Shown piece after piece: positions 46,056 to 54,299 of a stretch of DNA of 64,000 nucleotides; position 1 is the stretch's first letter; each line of letters starts with the position of its first letter. The position numbers and the translations under genes are program-made. The notes beneath the pieces were generated by a model. That model did no database searches. It was given only the letters and a program-made list of their open reading frames with translations, and had not been told where the DNA came from. The DNA comes from JBCCOW01 sp038749105 (GTDB lineage Bacteria > Planctomycetota > Phycisphaerae > Phycisphaerales > Phycisphaeraceae), in the NCBI GenBank assembly GCA_038749105.1, contig JBCDIM010000001.1, positions 62,001 to 126,000 on the forward strand, given 5' to 3'.

Positions 46056-46769
46056 ATGACGAGACATGGCCTCTTGATGTCGGTGGTGTTCTGCGGCAGC
46101 CTACTCCTTGCCCCCACGGGGATGCAAGCGGAGACGCTCTCGTGGGAGTTTGGCGATAAATCGGGCACGCGGCTGAACCGGGTCGTGGACAGCAAGGGCC
46201 GACCGGGCGGCTGGAGTGATGCTTTTGAGCGTTCGCGCGTCACGGGACGAGGCGTATACCGGCTGGGTCGCGGCAGCGGCACGGTTGCCAACTCGTACCG
46301 CCGGCTGTCGTTTGGTGCCGCCGAGCAGGTCACAGCGGTGTATGAGCTCAGCGGCTGGGAGATCGAGGGCCCGACGGCGAACGAGACGCTCCGGCTGGGG
46401 CTGGTGCACACGACGCACGCGGAGCGGCCGAGGGTGCTGTGCCAGTTCAAGCTGCGGCGTACGGACAAGGCCGAGCTGACCCTGTCACTCGAAGCGTTTG
46501 GTGAGGGGGCCAGCAACGTGTACGAGACGGCCAAGCTGCCGGCAAAGTCGGACGCGCCGCTGAAGCTGAAGCTGGTGTACGACGCAACCGCGGACCGGTA
46601 CGAGGGGCATTACGCGGTGGGTGACGGCGAGTTCACGCGCTTGGGCGGGGCGACGACGGCTCCGGACCGTCAGCCTAACCACCTGCGGCTAGGCGCGACG
46701 GGGGCGTTCGACTCGGGCGATGGTTCGGAGCATGTCGCGTTCGACCGCATCGCGGTGTCGGGGAAGTAG
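46056..46769 (+). CDS. Small secreted lectin-like protein
   Basis: A 237-residue protein with a signal peptide (LLMSVVFCGSLLLAPTGMQA). The rest is one beta-sandwich of laminin-G/concanavalin type: TLSWEFGDKSGTRLNRV, VTAVYELSGWEIEG, LKLKLVYDATADRYEGHY, HVAFDRIAVSGK. There are no catalytic motifs. It follows a PEP-CTERM gene by 19 bases, and both may bind glycan on the surface or in the periplasm. It converges with the gamma-glutamyltransferase gene at 46783, only 13 bases away. Function unknown. Confidence 0.8.
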   Translation: MTRHGLLMSVVFCGSLLLAPTGMQAETLSWEFGDKSGTRLNRVVDSKGRPGGWSDAFERSRVTGRGVYRLGRGSGTVANSYRRLSFGAAEQVTAVYELSGWEIEGPTANETLRLGLVHTTHAERPRVLCQFKLRRTDKAELTLSLEAFGEGASNVYETAKLPAKSDAPLKLKLVYDATADRYEGHYAVGDGEFTRLGGATTAPDRQPNHLRLGATGAFDSGDGSEHVAFDRIAVSGK

Positions 46770-46782
46770 AAGACAGGTTGCG

Positions 46783-48483
46783 TCAGGGCAGAACGCGGGC
46801 GGCATTGGTGCGGCGGTCGTCCCCGATGCCGATCCATTGGCCGTCGGCGTTGCGGGTGATGCCGTTCATGCCACCGAAGTACATCTTTCGGCCGGGGAGG
46901 ATCTGCGGCCGCCAGCCGCGGCGTTCGAGCTGATCATGGAGGGCTTGGGCATCGGGGCCGGGCTCGAGGTGGACCTCGAGGCGGGGGAGCCCGGAGATGG
47001 CATGGAGAACGTGGGCACGGGGTTGATGAATGGCCTGGTCTAGGGTGTTTTGGCCGTCAAGAGCTTCGCTCAGTGCGCGGAGGACCATGGTGGGGATGCG
47101 TTGTCCGCCGGCCCCGCCGAGGGCGAGGACGGGCTGGCCGTTGCGAAGAGCGATGACGGGGGTCATGGTGCTGCGTGGCCGGAGGCCTGGCCCGGCGTAA
47201 TTCGGTGAGCTGGGGGTGCGGACGGCGAAGTTGACCATGGTGGTGTTGAAGACGATGCCGGTGCCGGGGACGGTGACGCCGGAGCCGAAGTGGTGGCCGA
47301 GCGACTGGGTGGCGGAGACGACGTTGCCGTGGGCGTCGGCAACGATGAAATGGCTGGTGCAGCCGCGGGTCGGGAGGTTATGAGGGAGGCGGGCAGCGAG
47401 GGCCTGGGCCTCCTGGCTGGGGTCGAGGTCTGCGGCGGCCCGGGCGAGCCGGTCGAGGGCGTGTGGCGTGAGGTGCTCTTGGAGGGTTTGGAGGGCGGGG
47501 CCGCGCCCGCCCAGGGTGCGTCGGACTTTGGGGTAGATGAGGTAGAGAGCGCGGGCCATGGCATCGACCCGGCTGGCGGGATCAGCGATGGGTTGGGGGT
47601 GCAAACGCTGGAGGGTTTCAAGAGCGAGCAGGAGGGTGGCGCCGCCGGTGGCGGGCGGGGTGCCGGTGTAGACGGAGTGGCCGCGGTAGGTGACCGAGGG
47701 TGCGAGATGGACGGCGGGCTGGTATTGCGCGAAGTCCTGAACGGTCAGGTCGCTGCCGAGGCCGGCGAGGTGATCCGCGATGCGCTCGGCGAGCGGGCCT
47801 TCGTAAAGAGACCGCGGGCCGTGCGCTTGGATGGTCCGGAGTGTCTGGCCGAGGTCGGGGTAGGTGACGGGTTGACCCGGCGATGGGGGTGAGCCGTTGG
47901 GAAAGAAGACCGGGTGCAGGCCGCCGGCGGTGAGCTTGTCGACGGCGACGCGGGCGGCGTGGGTGTCGTAGCGGTCGGCAAGGACGCCGTTTTCGGCGGC
48001 GTCGATGGCGGGCTGGACGAGGTCGGCCCAGGGTTGGGTGCCCCAGCGGGCGTGGGCTTCGCCCCATCCGGCGAGCATGCCGGGGATAGCGACGGCGTGC
48101 GGGCTGGCGGCTCGCTGGGCTCGCGGGCGTTGGATGAAACGCTGGGTGTCCAGCTGGTCGCCGGCCTGGTCGAGGGCTTCGATGCAGTAGGTCTTGCCGG
48201 TCTCGGCGTGGTGAAAAAGGAGGACGACCTTGCCCCCAAGGCCGGAGCCCCAGGGCTCAGCGACGCCGAGGGTGAGGGCGGTGGCGACGGCGGCATCGAC
48301 GGCGTTGCCGCCTTGCGCAAGGACGGCAATCCCGGCCTCAGCAGCGGCGGGATGAGCGGCGACGACGACCGCGCTGCCGGGCTTGCTCAGTTCTGTAGCG
48401 TGGGCACCGGACATAAAGAGTCCGATGCTGGTCACCAGGATCACAAGCAGGGGCATGCGGGACGAGAGGGCGGCCGGTTCCAT
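46783..48483 (-). CDS. ggt: Gamma-glutamyltransferase, secreted
   Basis: A 566-residue Ntn-hydrolase precursor from ATG 48483. Longer frames reaching 48870 overlap the regulator gene and have no signal peptide. Signal peptide LLVILVTSIGLFMSGAHA; GGNAVDAAVATALTLGVAEPWGSG is the large-subunit signature. Self-cleavage should occur before Thr376 in GCTSHFIVADAHGNVVS, giving the small subunit. It hydrolyses gamma-glutamyl bonds of glutathione and related peptides in the periplasm. It is divergent from a sigma-54 activator gene and has a -24/-12-like sequence close to its start, and it is distinct in sequence from the second copy at 51794. Confidence 0.92.
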   Translation of the reverse strand: MEPAALSSRMPLLVILVTSIGLFMSGAHATELSKPGSAVVVAAHPAAAEAGIAVLAQGGNAVDAAVATALTLGVAEPWGSGLGGKVVLLFHHAETGKTYCIEALDQAGDQLDTQRFIQRPRAQRAASPHAVAIPGMLAGWGEAHARWGTQPWADLVQPAIDAAENGVLADRYDTHAARVAVDKLTAGGLHPVFFPNGSPPSPGQPVTYPDLGQTLRTIQAHGPRSLYEGPLAERIADHLAGLGSDLTVQDFAQYQPAVHLAPSVTYRGHSVYTGTPPATGGATLLLALETLQRLHPQPIADPASRVDAMARALYLIYPKVRRTLGGRGPALQTLQEHLTPHALDRLARAAADLDPSQEAQALAARLPHNLPTRGCTSHFIVADAHGNVVSATQSLGHHFGSGVTVPGTGIVFNTTMVNFAVRTPSSPNYAGPGLRPRSTMTPVIALRNGQPVLALGGAGGQRIPTMVLRALSEALDGQNTLDQAIHQPRAHVLHAISGLPRLEVHLEPGPDAQALHDQLERRGWRPQILPGRKMYFGGMNGITRNADGQWIGIGDDRRTNAARVLP

Positions 48484-48496
48484 GCCAAACGGTGTA

Positions 48497-48512
48497 ACAA
48501 ACCCGATGCCGG
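48497..48512 (-). promoter_or_regulatory. Sigma-54-like -24/-12 element before ggt
   Basis: On the minus strand CCGGCATCGGGTTTGT gives GG (48510-48509), 10 bases, then GT (48498-48497) in place of the usual GC. It shares GCCGGCATCG-N2-TTTG with the better element at 50002-50015. The expected start of RNA falls only about 2 bases before the ATG, so it may be a decoy or give a leaderless message. Confidence 0.35.
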
Positions 48513-48556
48513 CCCGCCTAGCCGGCTGGATTAAAGTGGCTGGGTGCGTCCGTGAT

Positions 48557-48576
48557 TTTGATGTATATTCATCAAA
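48557..48576. promoter_or_regulatory. Inverted repeat in the ggt/regulator divergent region
   Basis: TTTGATG (48557-48563) and CATCAAA (48570-48576) are exact complements with a 6-base AT spacer. The site lies 26 bases before the regulator start at 48602 and 74 bases before ggt. It may be an enhancer-type binding site of the activator itself or another regulator's operator. Confidence 0.5.
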
Positions 48577-48601
48577 TCTGAGTTGATATTTTGTCACGAT
48601 T

Positions 48602-49987
48602 ATGCCTACCGCCAACGGAACCCGATCGAGCCGGCCCGGCGTCCTGATTGTGGACGACATCCCGGCGTTTTTGCAAGAGAGCTCGTCGGCCTTGGAGGCG
48701 GCGGGTGTGCGGTGTCGGGTGTGTGACGATCCGACGCGGGCGTTGGAGATGATCGGGCGGTACCGGCCGAGGGTGTTGGTGACGACGCTGGTGATGCGGG
48801 CGATGGGAGGGTTTGATGTGATCCGTCGGGTGCGGGGTGCGGGCCATCGGTTGCCGGTGGTGATGATCACCGGGCACGGGACGCCGTCGTCGGAGCGGGA
48901 GGCCGCACGGCTGGGGTGCTGTGATTACTTGAATAAGCCGGTGGCGGCGGCGGAACTGGTGGCGCGGGTGCGTCGGGCGATCCGGCTGGCGGAGCAGGGG
49001 CTGGATGATGCGGTGCGGATCGGGCCGATGGTGACGCGGGACCCGGCGATGCGCGCGGTGATGGACATGGTGGACACGGTGGCGGACTCGAACTGCCGCG
49101 TGTTGATCCTGGGCGAAACGGGGACGGGCAAGCAGCTGGTGGCGCAGAACATCCACGGGCGGGGGCGTCGGCCCGCGTCACCGTTCGTGGAGGTGAACTG
49201 CTCGGCGATACCGGAGAACCTTTTAGAGAGCGAGCTTTTCGGTCACCGGCGGGGGGCGTTCACCGATGCGGTCAAGGACCGGACCGGGCGGTTTGCCGCG
49301 GCGGGGGACGGGATGATCTTTCTGGATGAGATCGGCGAAATGCCGCTGACACTGCAGGCGAAGCTGCTGCACGTGTTGGACGACGGGAAGTTCACGCCGG
49401 TAGGCGGGGAGCGGGCTCAGCGGAGCAAGGCGCGAGTGATCGCAGCGACCAACCGGGACCTGGGGCGAGAGGTCGAGCGGGGGCGGTTCCGTTCAGACCT
49501 GTACTACCGGCTAAACGTGGTGTCGGTCCGGCTGCCGCCGCTGCGCGATCGCCCGGGCGATATCCCGTTGCTGTTTGATTACTTTGCTGAGCGTTTTACA
49601 GAGGGTGCCAACCCGGTGGCGGCATCGGATGATGCGCTGGCGGTATTGCAGCGGTATGGATGGCCTGGAAACATCCGTGAGCTGCAGAACACGGTGGAGC
49701 GCTTGGCGGTGCTACAGCCGGGCCGGGTGATCGAGCCAAGCAACCTGCCGGCCCGGTTCTTCAGTCAGCCGGGCGAGGCGGGAGAGGGGGGTGATGGGCC
49801 GCGTTTGGTTGGGCCTTGGCGGGCGGCGAAGCGGCAGTTTGAGGCCGCATATGTGAAGCGCATGATCGATCGGGAAAACGGGAACTTAGCGGCGGCGGCG
49901 CGGGCGGCGGAGCTGGACCGGGCGCAGTTCTACAGGATGGCGCAGCGGCACGGGCTGCTCCCGGCCACAGACCGGCGGGGGGGTTAG
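48602..49987 (+). CDS. Sigma-54-dependent activator with degenerate receiver domain
   Basis: A 461-residue NtrC-type protein. Residues 13-125 fold as a receiver (VLIVDD, MITGHG, NKPV with Lys112). The phosphorylated Asp is replaced: VLVTTLVMRAMGG has Thr62 three residues before Met where D-x-x-M-P is expected. The AAA+ domain has Walker A GETGTGKQ (171-178), GHRRGAFTDA (the sigma-54 contact loop, GAFTDA not GAFTGA), Walker B MIFLDEIG and a sensor/arginine-finger region. The C-terminus NLAAAARAAELDRAQFYRMA is a Fis-type DNA-binding helix-turn-helix. No histidine kinase is near. It probably activates the antiporter/ggt genes just downstream, where a -24/-12 promoter is present. Confidence 0.93.
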   Translation: MPTANGTRSSRPGVLIVDDIPAFLQESSSALEAAGVRCRVCDDPTRALEMIGRYRPRVLVTTLVMRAMGGFDVIRRVRGAGHRLPVVMITGHGTPSSEREAARLGCCDYLNKPVAAAELVARVRRAIRLAEQGLDDAVRIGPMVTRDPAMRAVMDMVDTVADSNCRVLILGETGTGKQLVAQNIHGRGRRPASPFVEVNCSAIPENLLESELFGHRRGAFTDAVKDRTGRFAAAGDGMIFLDEIGEMPLTLQAKLLHVLDDGKFTPVGGERAQRSKARVIAATNRDLGREVERGRFRSDLYYRLNVVSVRLPPLRDRPGDIPLLFDYFAERFTEGANPVAASDDALAVLQRYGWPGNIRELQNTVERLAVLQPGRVIEPSNLPARFFSQPGEAGEGGDGPRLVGPWRAAKRQFEAAYVKRMIDRENGNLAAAARAAELDRAQFYRMAQRHGLLPATDRRGG

Positions 49988-50001
49988 GTTCTTCACAAGC
50001 C

Positions 50002-50015
50002 GGCATCGCCTTTGC
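50002..50015 (+). promoter_or_regulatory. Sigma-54 (-24/-12) promoter before the antiporter gene
   Basis: CCGGCATCGCCTTTGCA contains GG (50002-50003), exactly 10 bases, and GC (50014-50015), close to the TGGCAC-N5-TTGCA pattern. It lies 15 bases after the activator's stop and 29 before the antiporter ATG at 50044. Its position next to a sigma-54 activator gene supports it. Confidence 0.7.
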
Positions 50016-50043
50016 ATTAAGACTTATCCACGGATCGCAACCC

Positions 50044-51777
50044 ATGACTGAATCGAACGCGCAGATACCAGAACCCCGAACGACGAATGCGCGATGGATC
50101 AAGCTAGCGGTTGTGCTGCTGGGGCTAGGGCTAGCGGTGCTGGTCGGGCAGGCAGTAGACCCGAGCTGGCTGGTGACCAAGGCGTCGATCGATGTGCTTG
50201 AGAACGACCAGGGGCTGCTGTATACGGTGGAGAGTGATAAGCGGGTGGCGATCGATAGCGTCCTGGACGCGGCGGCACTCGCGGCGCTGCCGGAGGCGGA
50301 GCGGGACGGTCAAGTCGTGACCGACGCGTCGGGAGGGTATCAGCGGGTGACGGCGACGCGGCACTGGGGGGTGTTTTCGTTGATGCCGGCGCTGCTGGCG
50401 ATCGTGCTGGCGATCGTGCTGCGGGAGCCGTTGATCGCACTGCTGATCGGGATCGCGTCGGGGGCGTTCCTAGTGGGTCGGTTCGACCTGACCGAAGAGG
50501 TGCTCATGCCGGTGCTGCAGACCAGCAAGGCGGCGGGCGTGCTGCTGCTGTACCTGTGGCTGCTTGGTGGTTTGATGGGGATCTGGTCGAAGACGGGGGC
50601 CGCGGCGGCGTTCGCGGACTGGGCGGCGCGGCGGCTGGTGCGTGGGCCCCGGTCTGCAAAGGTGGTGGCCTGGGCGTTGGGGATCGTGTTCTTCCAGGGG
50701 GGGACGCTGAGCACGGTGCTGGTGGGCACGAGCGTGAAGCCGTTAGCGGATAAAGAGAAGGTCAGCCATGAGGAGCTGTCGTACATCGTGGACTCGACGG
50801 CGTCACCGATCGCGATTCTGCTGGCGTTCAACGCGTGGCCGGCGTACGTGCAGGCGTTTATCTTCGTGCCGGGGGTCGCGTTGCTAGCAACGCAGGCGGA
50901 CCGCGAGGCGTTCTTCTTCGCGAGCCTACCGCTGAGTTTTTATGCGTGGTTTGCGGTGCTGGGGACGCTACTGTTAGCACTAGACCTGAACCCGTTCGTG
51001 GGCAAGGGGATGAAGGCGGCACGGAAGCGGGCACGGGAGACGGGGCAGCTCGACCGGCCGGGCAGCGAGCCGATGATCGCGCCGGAGTTCGAGTCGAGCG
51101 ATGTACCGTCGGGGTATCGGCCGAGTGTGTGGGAGTTCACAGCGCCGCTGCTGGTGCTCACGGGGGTGGCGATCGGGACGTTCGCGGCGACGGGCTCGCC
51201 ACAAGTGCGCTGGGCGTTCGGACTGGCAGTGCTCTCGGCAGCAATCATGGCGTTGGTGCGGGGGATGTCGCTGCGAGACCTGATGGAGGGGATCGGTAAC
51301 GGGCTCAAGGGGGTGGTGGTGGCGTCGGTGATCCTGACGCTGGCGATCGCGCTGGGGACGATGACGGAGCAGGCGGGGGGCGGGGCATATCTGGTGGCGG
51401 TGATGGCCGACGTGGTGCCTTACACGGTGCTTCCCGCGGCGTTGATGGTCCTGACGATGGCGATCGCGTTCGCAACGGGGACGAGCTGGGGGACCTACGC
51501 GGTGGCGTTCCCGCTGGCGATGCCGCTAGCGGTCGCGCTGAGTGAGTCGGCCGAGCTCGAGAACCCGATCCTTTACCTGATGGTGTGCTTCGCCGCGGTG
51601 CTCAACGGCAGCGTCTACGGCGACCAGTGCTCGCCGGTGTCGGACACAACCATCCTGAGCAGCATGACCACCGGGGCTGACCTGATCGATCACGTCAAGA
51701 CGCAGCTGTTCCCGGCCACGCTGGCGGCCGTGCTGGCGATCGGGTGCTGGCAGGTGGTGGTGTTTGCGTTCTGCTGA
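50044..51777 (+). CDS. NhaC-family Na+/H+ antiporter-like transporter
   Basis: A 577-residue inner-membrane protein with about 11-12 hydrophobic segments. HWGVFSLMPALLAIVLAIVL, GTLSTVLVGTSVKPLADKEK, YIVDSTASPIAILLAFNAW and GSVYGDQCSPVSDTTILSS are typical of the NhaC family. A periplasmic loop of about 70 residues follows the first helix. Members exchange sodium for protons, or carry small organic acids and amino acids with sodium. It starts a pair with gamma-glutamyltransferase (16-base gap) under a sigma-54 promoter, so import of the released glutamate or peptide, or sodium balance, is a reasonable guess. Confidence 0.88.
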   Translation: MTESNAQIPEPRTTNARWIKLAVVLLGLGLAVLVGQAVDPSWLVTKASIDVLENDQGLLYTVESDKRVAIDSVLDAAALAALPEAERDGQVVTDASGGYQRVTATRHWGVFSLMPALLAIVLAIVLREPLIALLIGIASGAFLVGRFDLTEEVLMPVLQTSKAAGVLLLYLWLLGGLMGIWSKTGAAAAFADWAARRLVRGPRSAKVVAWALGIVFFQGGTLSTVLVGTSVKPLADKEKVSHEELSYIVDSTASPIAILLAFNAWPAYVQAFIFVPGVALLATQADREAFFFASLPLSFYAWFAVLGTLLLALDLNPFVGKGMKAARKRARETGQLDRPGSEPMIAPEFESSDVPSGYRPSVWEFTAPLLVLTGVAIGTFAATGSPQVRWAFGLAVLSAAIMALVRGMSLRDLMEGIGNGLKGVVVASVILTLAIALGTMTEQAGGGAYLVAVMADVVPYTVLPAALMVLTMAIAFATGTSWGTYAVAFPLAMPLAVALSESAELENPILYLMVCFAAVLNGSVYGDQCSPVSDTTILSSMTTGADLIDHVKTQLFPATLAAVLAIGCWQVVVFAFC

Positions 51778-51793
51778 GAAAGAGGTGACGTTG

Positions 51794-53581
51794 ATGAATA
51801 ACGGTGTTTCGGTTGGTTTGCGACGGTGGGTGATGGCCGGGGTGATCGCGGCATTGGCGGGCTGGCCTCTGGTGGGTGGGGCGCAGCAGGAGACCGTCAG
51901 CCGGGTAGAGCGTCAGCCGATCGAGGTGGTGACGAGCCCGCACGGGATGGTGGTGAGCGACACGCCGTTGGCTAGCGCGATCGGGGCGGCGGTGCTGGAA
52001 GAGGGGGGCAGCGCAGTGGACGCGGCGGTGGCGGTAGGGTTTGCGTTGGCGGTGACGTGGCCGGAAGCAGGCAACATTGCGGGGGGTGGGTTCATGATGG
52101 TGGCGGGGCGTGACACGGATGAGGTGGTGTGTATCGATTACCGGGAGACGGCCCCAGCGGCGGCGACCCCAACCATGTTTGCGGAGAAGCGCACACGCTT
52201 CTGGCACGGCCAGGTCGGGGTCCCGGGGACGGTGCGGGGGATGGCGATGGCGCACGAACGCTGGGGCCGGCTGCCGTGGGCGCGGTTGATCGAGCCGTCG
52301 ATCGAGCTGGCCCGCGCGGGCTTCGAGGTCAACGACGCCTTAGCACGCTCGATCAACGAGGTGCTCAACAAGCGGATCGTGCGGCGTAACCCAGTGCGTT
52401 TTGCGGAGCTGATCCGCGTGTACGGCAAGCCGGACGGCGAGCGGTGGGAAGCAGGAGATCGATTGGTGCTGCCTGACCTGGCCCGCACGCTGGAGCAGAT
52501 CGCTGAGGGCGGGGCGGATACGTTTTATCAGGGCCCGATCGCAAACGCGATCGCGGCAGACATGGCCAAGCATGGCGGCCTCATCACCGAAGCAGACCTC
52601 GCGGGCTACCGTGCGATCGCTCGGCCGGCGATCCATGCCCGGTTCCAGGGATACGACGTGTTCGGCCCACCCCCGCCGTCCGCGGGCGGGCTGACGCTGG
52701 CAATGATGCTGCACCAGCTCGACACCTTCGACCTCACCACCCACGGCCGGTACAGCCCACAGACCCTCCACCGCATGACCGAGGCGATGCGAAGGGCGTA
52801 TTTCTGGCGGGCCAGGACGCTGGGCGACGCGGACTTCGTCGATGTGCCCTTCGAGATCGGCGGCCCCGCGTTCGGCCAGCTGCTTGCGACCACCATCGAT
52901 CCCGCGCAAGCAACGCCGAGCCACACCCTCGAGCCGGCGCTCCCGCTCGCCGATCGGGAGCCCGAAGAGAGCCCAGACACCACGCACTTCTCCGTCATCG
53001 ACGCGCAGGGCCTCGCCGTCTCGAACACATACACACTCGAGATGAGTTGGGGCAGCCGGATGATCACCGCCGGTTACGGCATCGTGCTCAACAACGAGAT
53101 GGGCGACTTCAACCGCGAGCCCGGCGTGACCAAGACCACCGGCCAGATCGGCACGCCCGCCAACCTGATCACACCCGGCAAGCGGATGCTCAGCTCACAA
53201 ACACCCACCATCGTCAAGCGAGACGGCAACGTGGTCCTCATCACGGGAAGCCCCGGGGGCCGGACCATCACCAACACGGTGCTCAATGTGTTGGTGAGCC
53301 ACCTAGCCTACGAGATGCCTTTGGTCGAGGCGGTGGACGGGCCTCGACTGCACCACCAGTGGTTCCCGGACGTGCTGGAGTTTGAAGCCGCCGATGAGCC
53401 GGCTCACGCGAGTGCGGTGGCGAGTCTTAGAAACCAAGGCCATCGGGTTGAACCGGACGGACGGCAAGGTTCCGCCAACTCGATCGGCGTCGATAGAGAC
53501 ACCGGCCTCTTCATCGGCGTCGCGGACTGGCGACGCGGCGCGGCTTCCTCAGCGCCCATGGCTACACCCGGTGCCCCCTAA
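51794..53581 (+). CDS. ggt: Gamma-glutamyltransferase, secreted
   Basis: A 595-residue precursor. ATG 51794 follows GAGGTG by 6-7 bases. Signal peptide VMAGVIAALAGWPLVGGA; GGSAVDAAVAVGFALAVTWPEAGNIAGGG is the family signature. The cleavage and catalytic residue is Thr396 in DTTHFSVIDAQGLAVS, and SPGGRTITNTVLNVL lies in the small subunit active site. It hydrolyses glutathione and other gamma-glutamyl peptides in the periplasm. It is in one operon with the NhaC-family gene. It is not a recent copy of the ggt gene at 46783; the two differ along their whole length and may differ in substrate. Confidence 0.93.
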   Translation: MNNGVSVGLRRWVMAGVIAALAGWPLVGGAQQETVSRVERQPIEVVTSPHGMVVSDTPLASAIGAAVLEEGGSAVDAAVAVGFALAVTWPEAGNIAGGGFMMVAGRDTDEVVCIDYRETAPAAATPTMFAEKRTRFWHGQVGVPGTVRGMAMAHERWGRLPWARLIEPSIELARAGFEVNDALARSINEVLNKRIVRRNPVRFAELIRVYGKPDGERWEAGDRLVLPDLARTLEQIAEGGADTFYQGPIANAIAADMAKHGGLITEADLAGYRAIARPAIHARFQGYDVFGPPPPSAGGLTLAMMLHQLDTFDLTTHGRYSPQTLHRMTEAMRRAYFWRARTLGDADFVDVPFEIGGPAFGQLLATTIDPAQATPSHTLEPALPLADREPEESPDTTHFSVIDAQGLAVSNTYTLEMSWGSRMITAGYGIVLNNEMGDFNREPGVTKTTGQIGTPANLITPGKRMLSSQTPTIVKRDGNVVLITGSPGGRTITNTVLNVLVSHLAYEMPLVEAVDGPRLHHQWFPDVLEFEAADEPAHASAVASLRNQGHRVEPDGRQGSANSIGVDRDTGLFIGVADWRRGAASSAPMATPGAP

Positions 53582-53741
53582 GCCACAGGCATCCGAAGCG
53601 GCGTCCAAACCCGCGACCTCTAGCCAGCGCATCGGAGTGCTCCTCGCTAACACCCGACGTCAACCGATTTCGCCGCACTGCGGATGGCGCCGTACGACGG
53701 CACTTATGCCCTTCGCGGTAAAGCCTGGGGTCGATCACGCC

Positions 53742-53783
53742 TAGCGGGGGCAAGATTCGAACCTGCGACCTCCGGGTTATGAG
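53742..53783 (-). pseudogene. 3' half of a Met-type (CAT) tRNA, probable att scar
   Basis: On the minus strand the anticodon loop CTCATAA, variable loop, a T-arm (GCAGG-TTCGAAT-CTTGC, fully paired) and CCCCGC of the acceptor stem are present. The 5' half (D-arm and acceptor 5' strand) is absent. There is no CCA. Integrating elements often duplicate just the 3' half of a tRNA. The rest of 53582-53741 holds no gene. Confidence 0.7.
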
Positions 53784-54264
53784 CGGTTTGGAGGCCGGCC
53801 CGTAACTACAACACCAATAAGCAAATGCAGTCATCGGCAGGACATATACACCTGCCAACGGCTGTCTATGTTACCCATGGCGACCATGTTGTCCATCTCA
53901 TAAGGGGCAATATAAGGGGCATTTTTTGAGCGGCCCAGGCCCCCAAAACAGACCAACTTCGAGTCTTCTTTGCCCCAAAAGAGTCGAGCATCAAGCACCT
54001 GGATGACCTACTCGCCTGCGGGCGGGTCAGCGTCTTCTGCAGAGCGATCAGCATGCGGACCACCGTATTCTCCGACGACACCGGGCCCCAGACCGGTTCG
54101 TGACAGACGGCTTCTTCTTCGAAGCTCGCGTTCTTCTGATTTGTCTTTTTACTGGCGGCCATGCCGTTGGTAACACCGGTCCACACCTGGGTTTTCAACT
54201 CGTGCACAGCAGCTAATAACCTAGCGATTGGAGGCATGAAAAACACTATCGAAGCGTTCGGACA
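53784..54264. other. Intergenic stretch beside the tRNA scar
   Basis: No intact gene is seen. A minus-strand open frame reaching into the LacI gene resembles no family I know and may be decayed element DNA. It contains the direct repeat at 53900-53923. Confidence 0.4.
53900..53923. repeat. Two 12-base direct repeats
   Basis: ATAAGGGGCAAT (53900-53911) is followed by ATAAGGGGCATT (53912-53923), differing at one base. They lie about 120 bases from the tRNA fragment, where integrase arm sites could be; the function is not known. Confidence 0.6.
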
Positions 54265-54293
54265 TTGACATCGAAACGATTCGACAGTATTTT
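54265..54293 (+). promoter_or_regulatory. LacI gene promoter with CG-centred operator
   Basis: TTGACA (54265-54270), 17 bases, TATTTT (54288-54293). Between them TCGAAACGATTCGA (54271-54284) is a 14-base palindrome with one mismatched pair, centred on CG. CGAA-N3-TTCG lies just upstream (about 54250-54260). The predicted RNA start is at about 54300, the GTG start codon of the LacI gene. Confidence 0.7.
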
Positions 54294-54299
54294 TGAGGT

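Noticed and set aside
48484..48870. A 129-residue N-terminal extension of the gamma-glutamyltransferase at 46783.
   Set aside because: It overlaps the activator gene and its promoter region and puts the signal peptide deep inside the protein; ATG 48483 starts directly before it.
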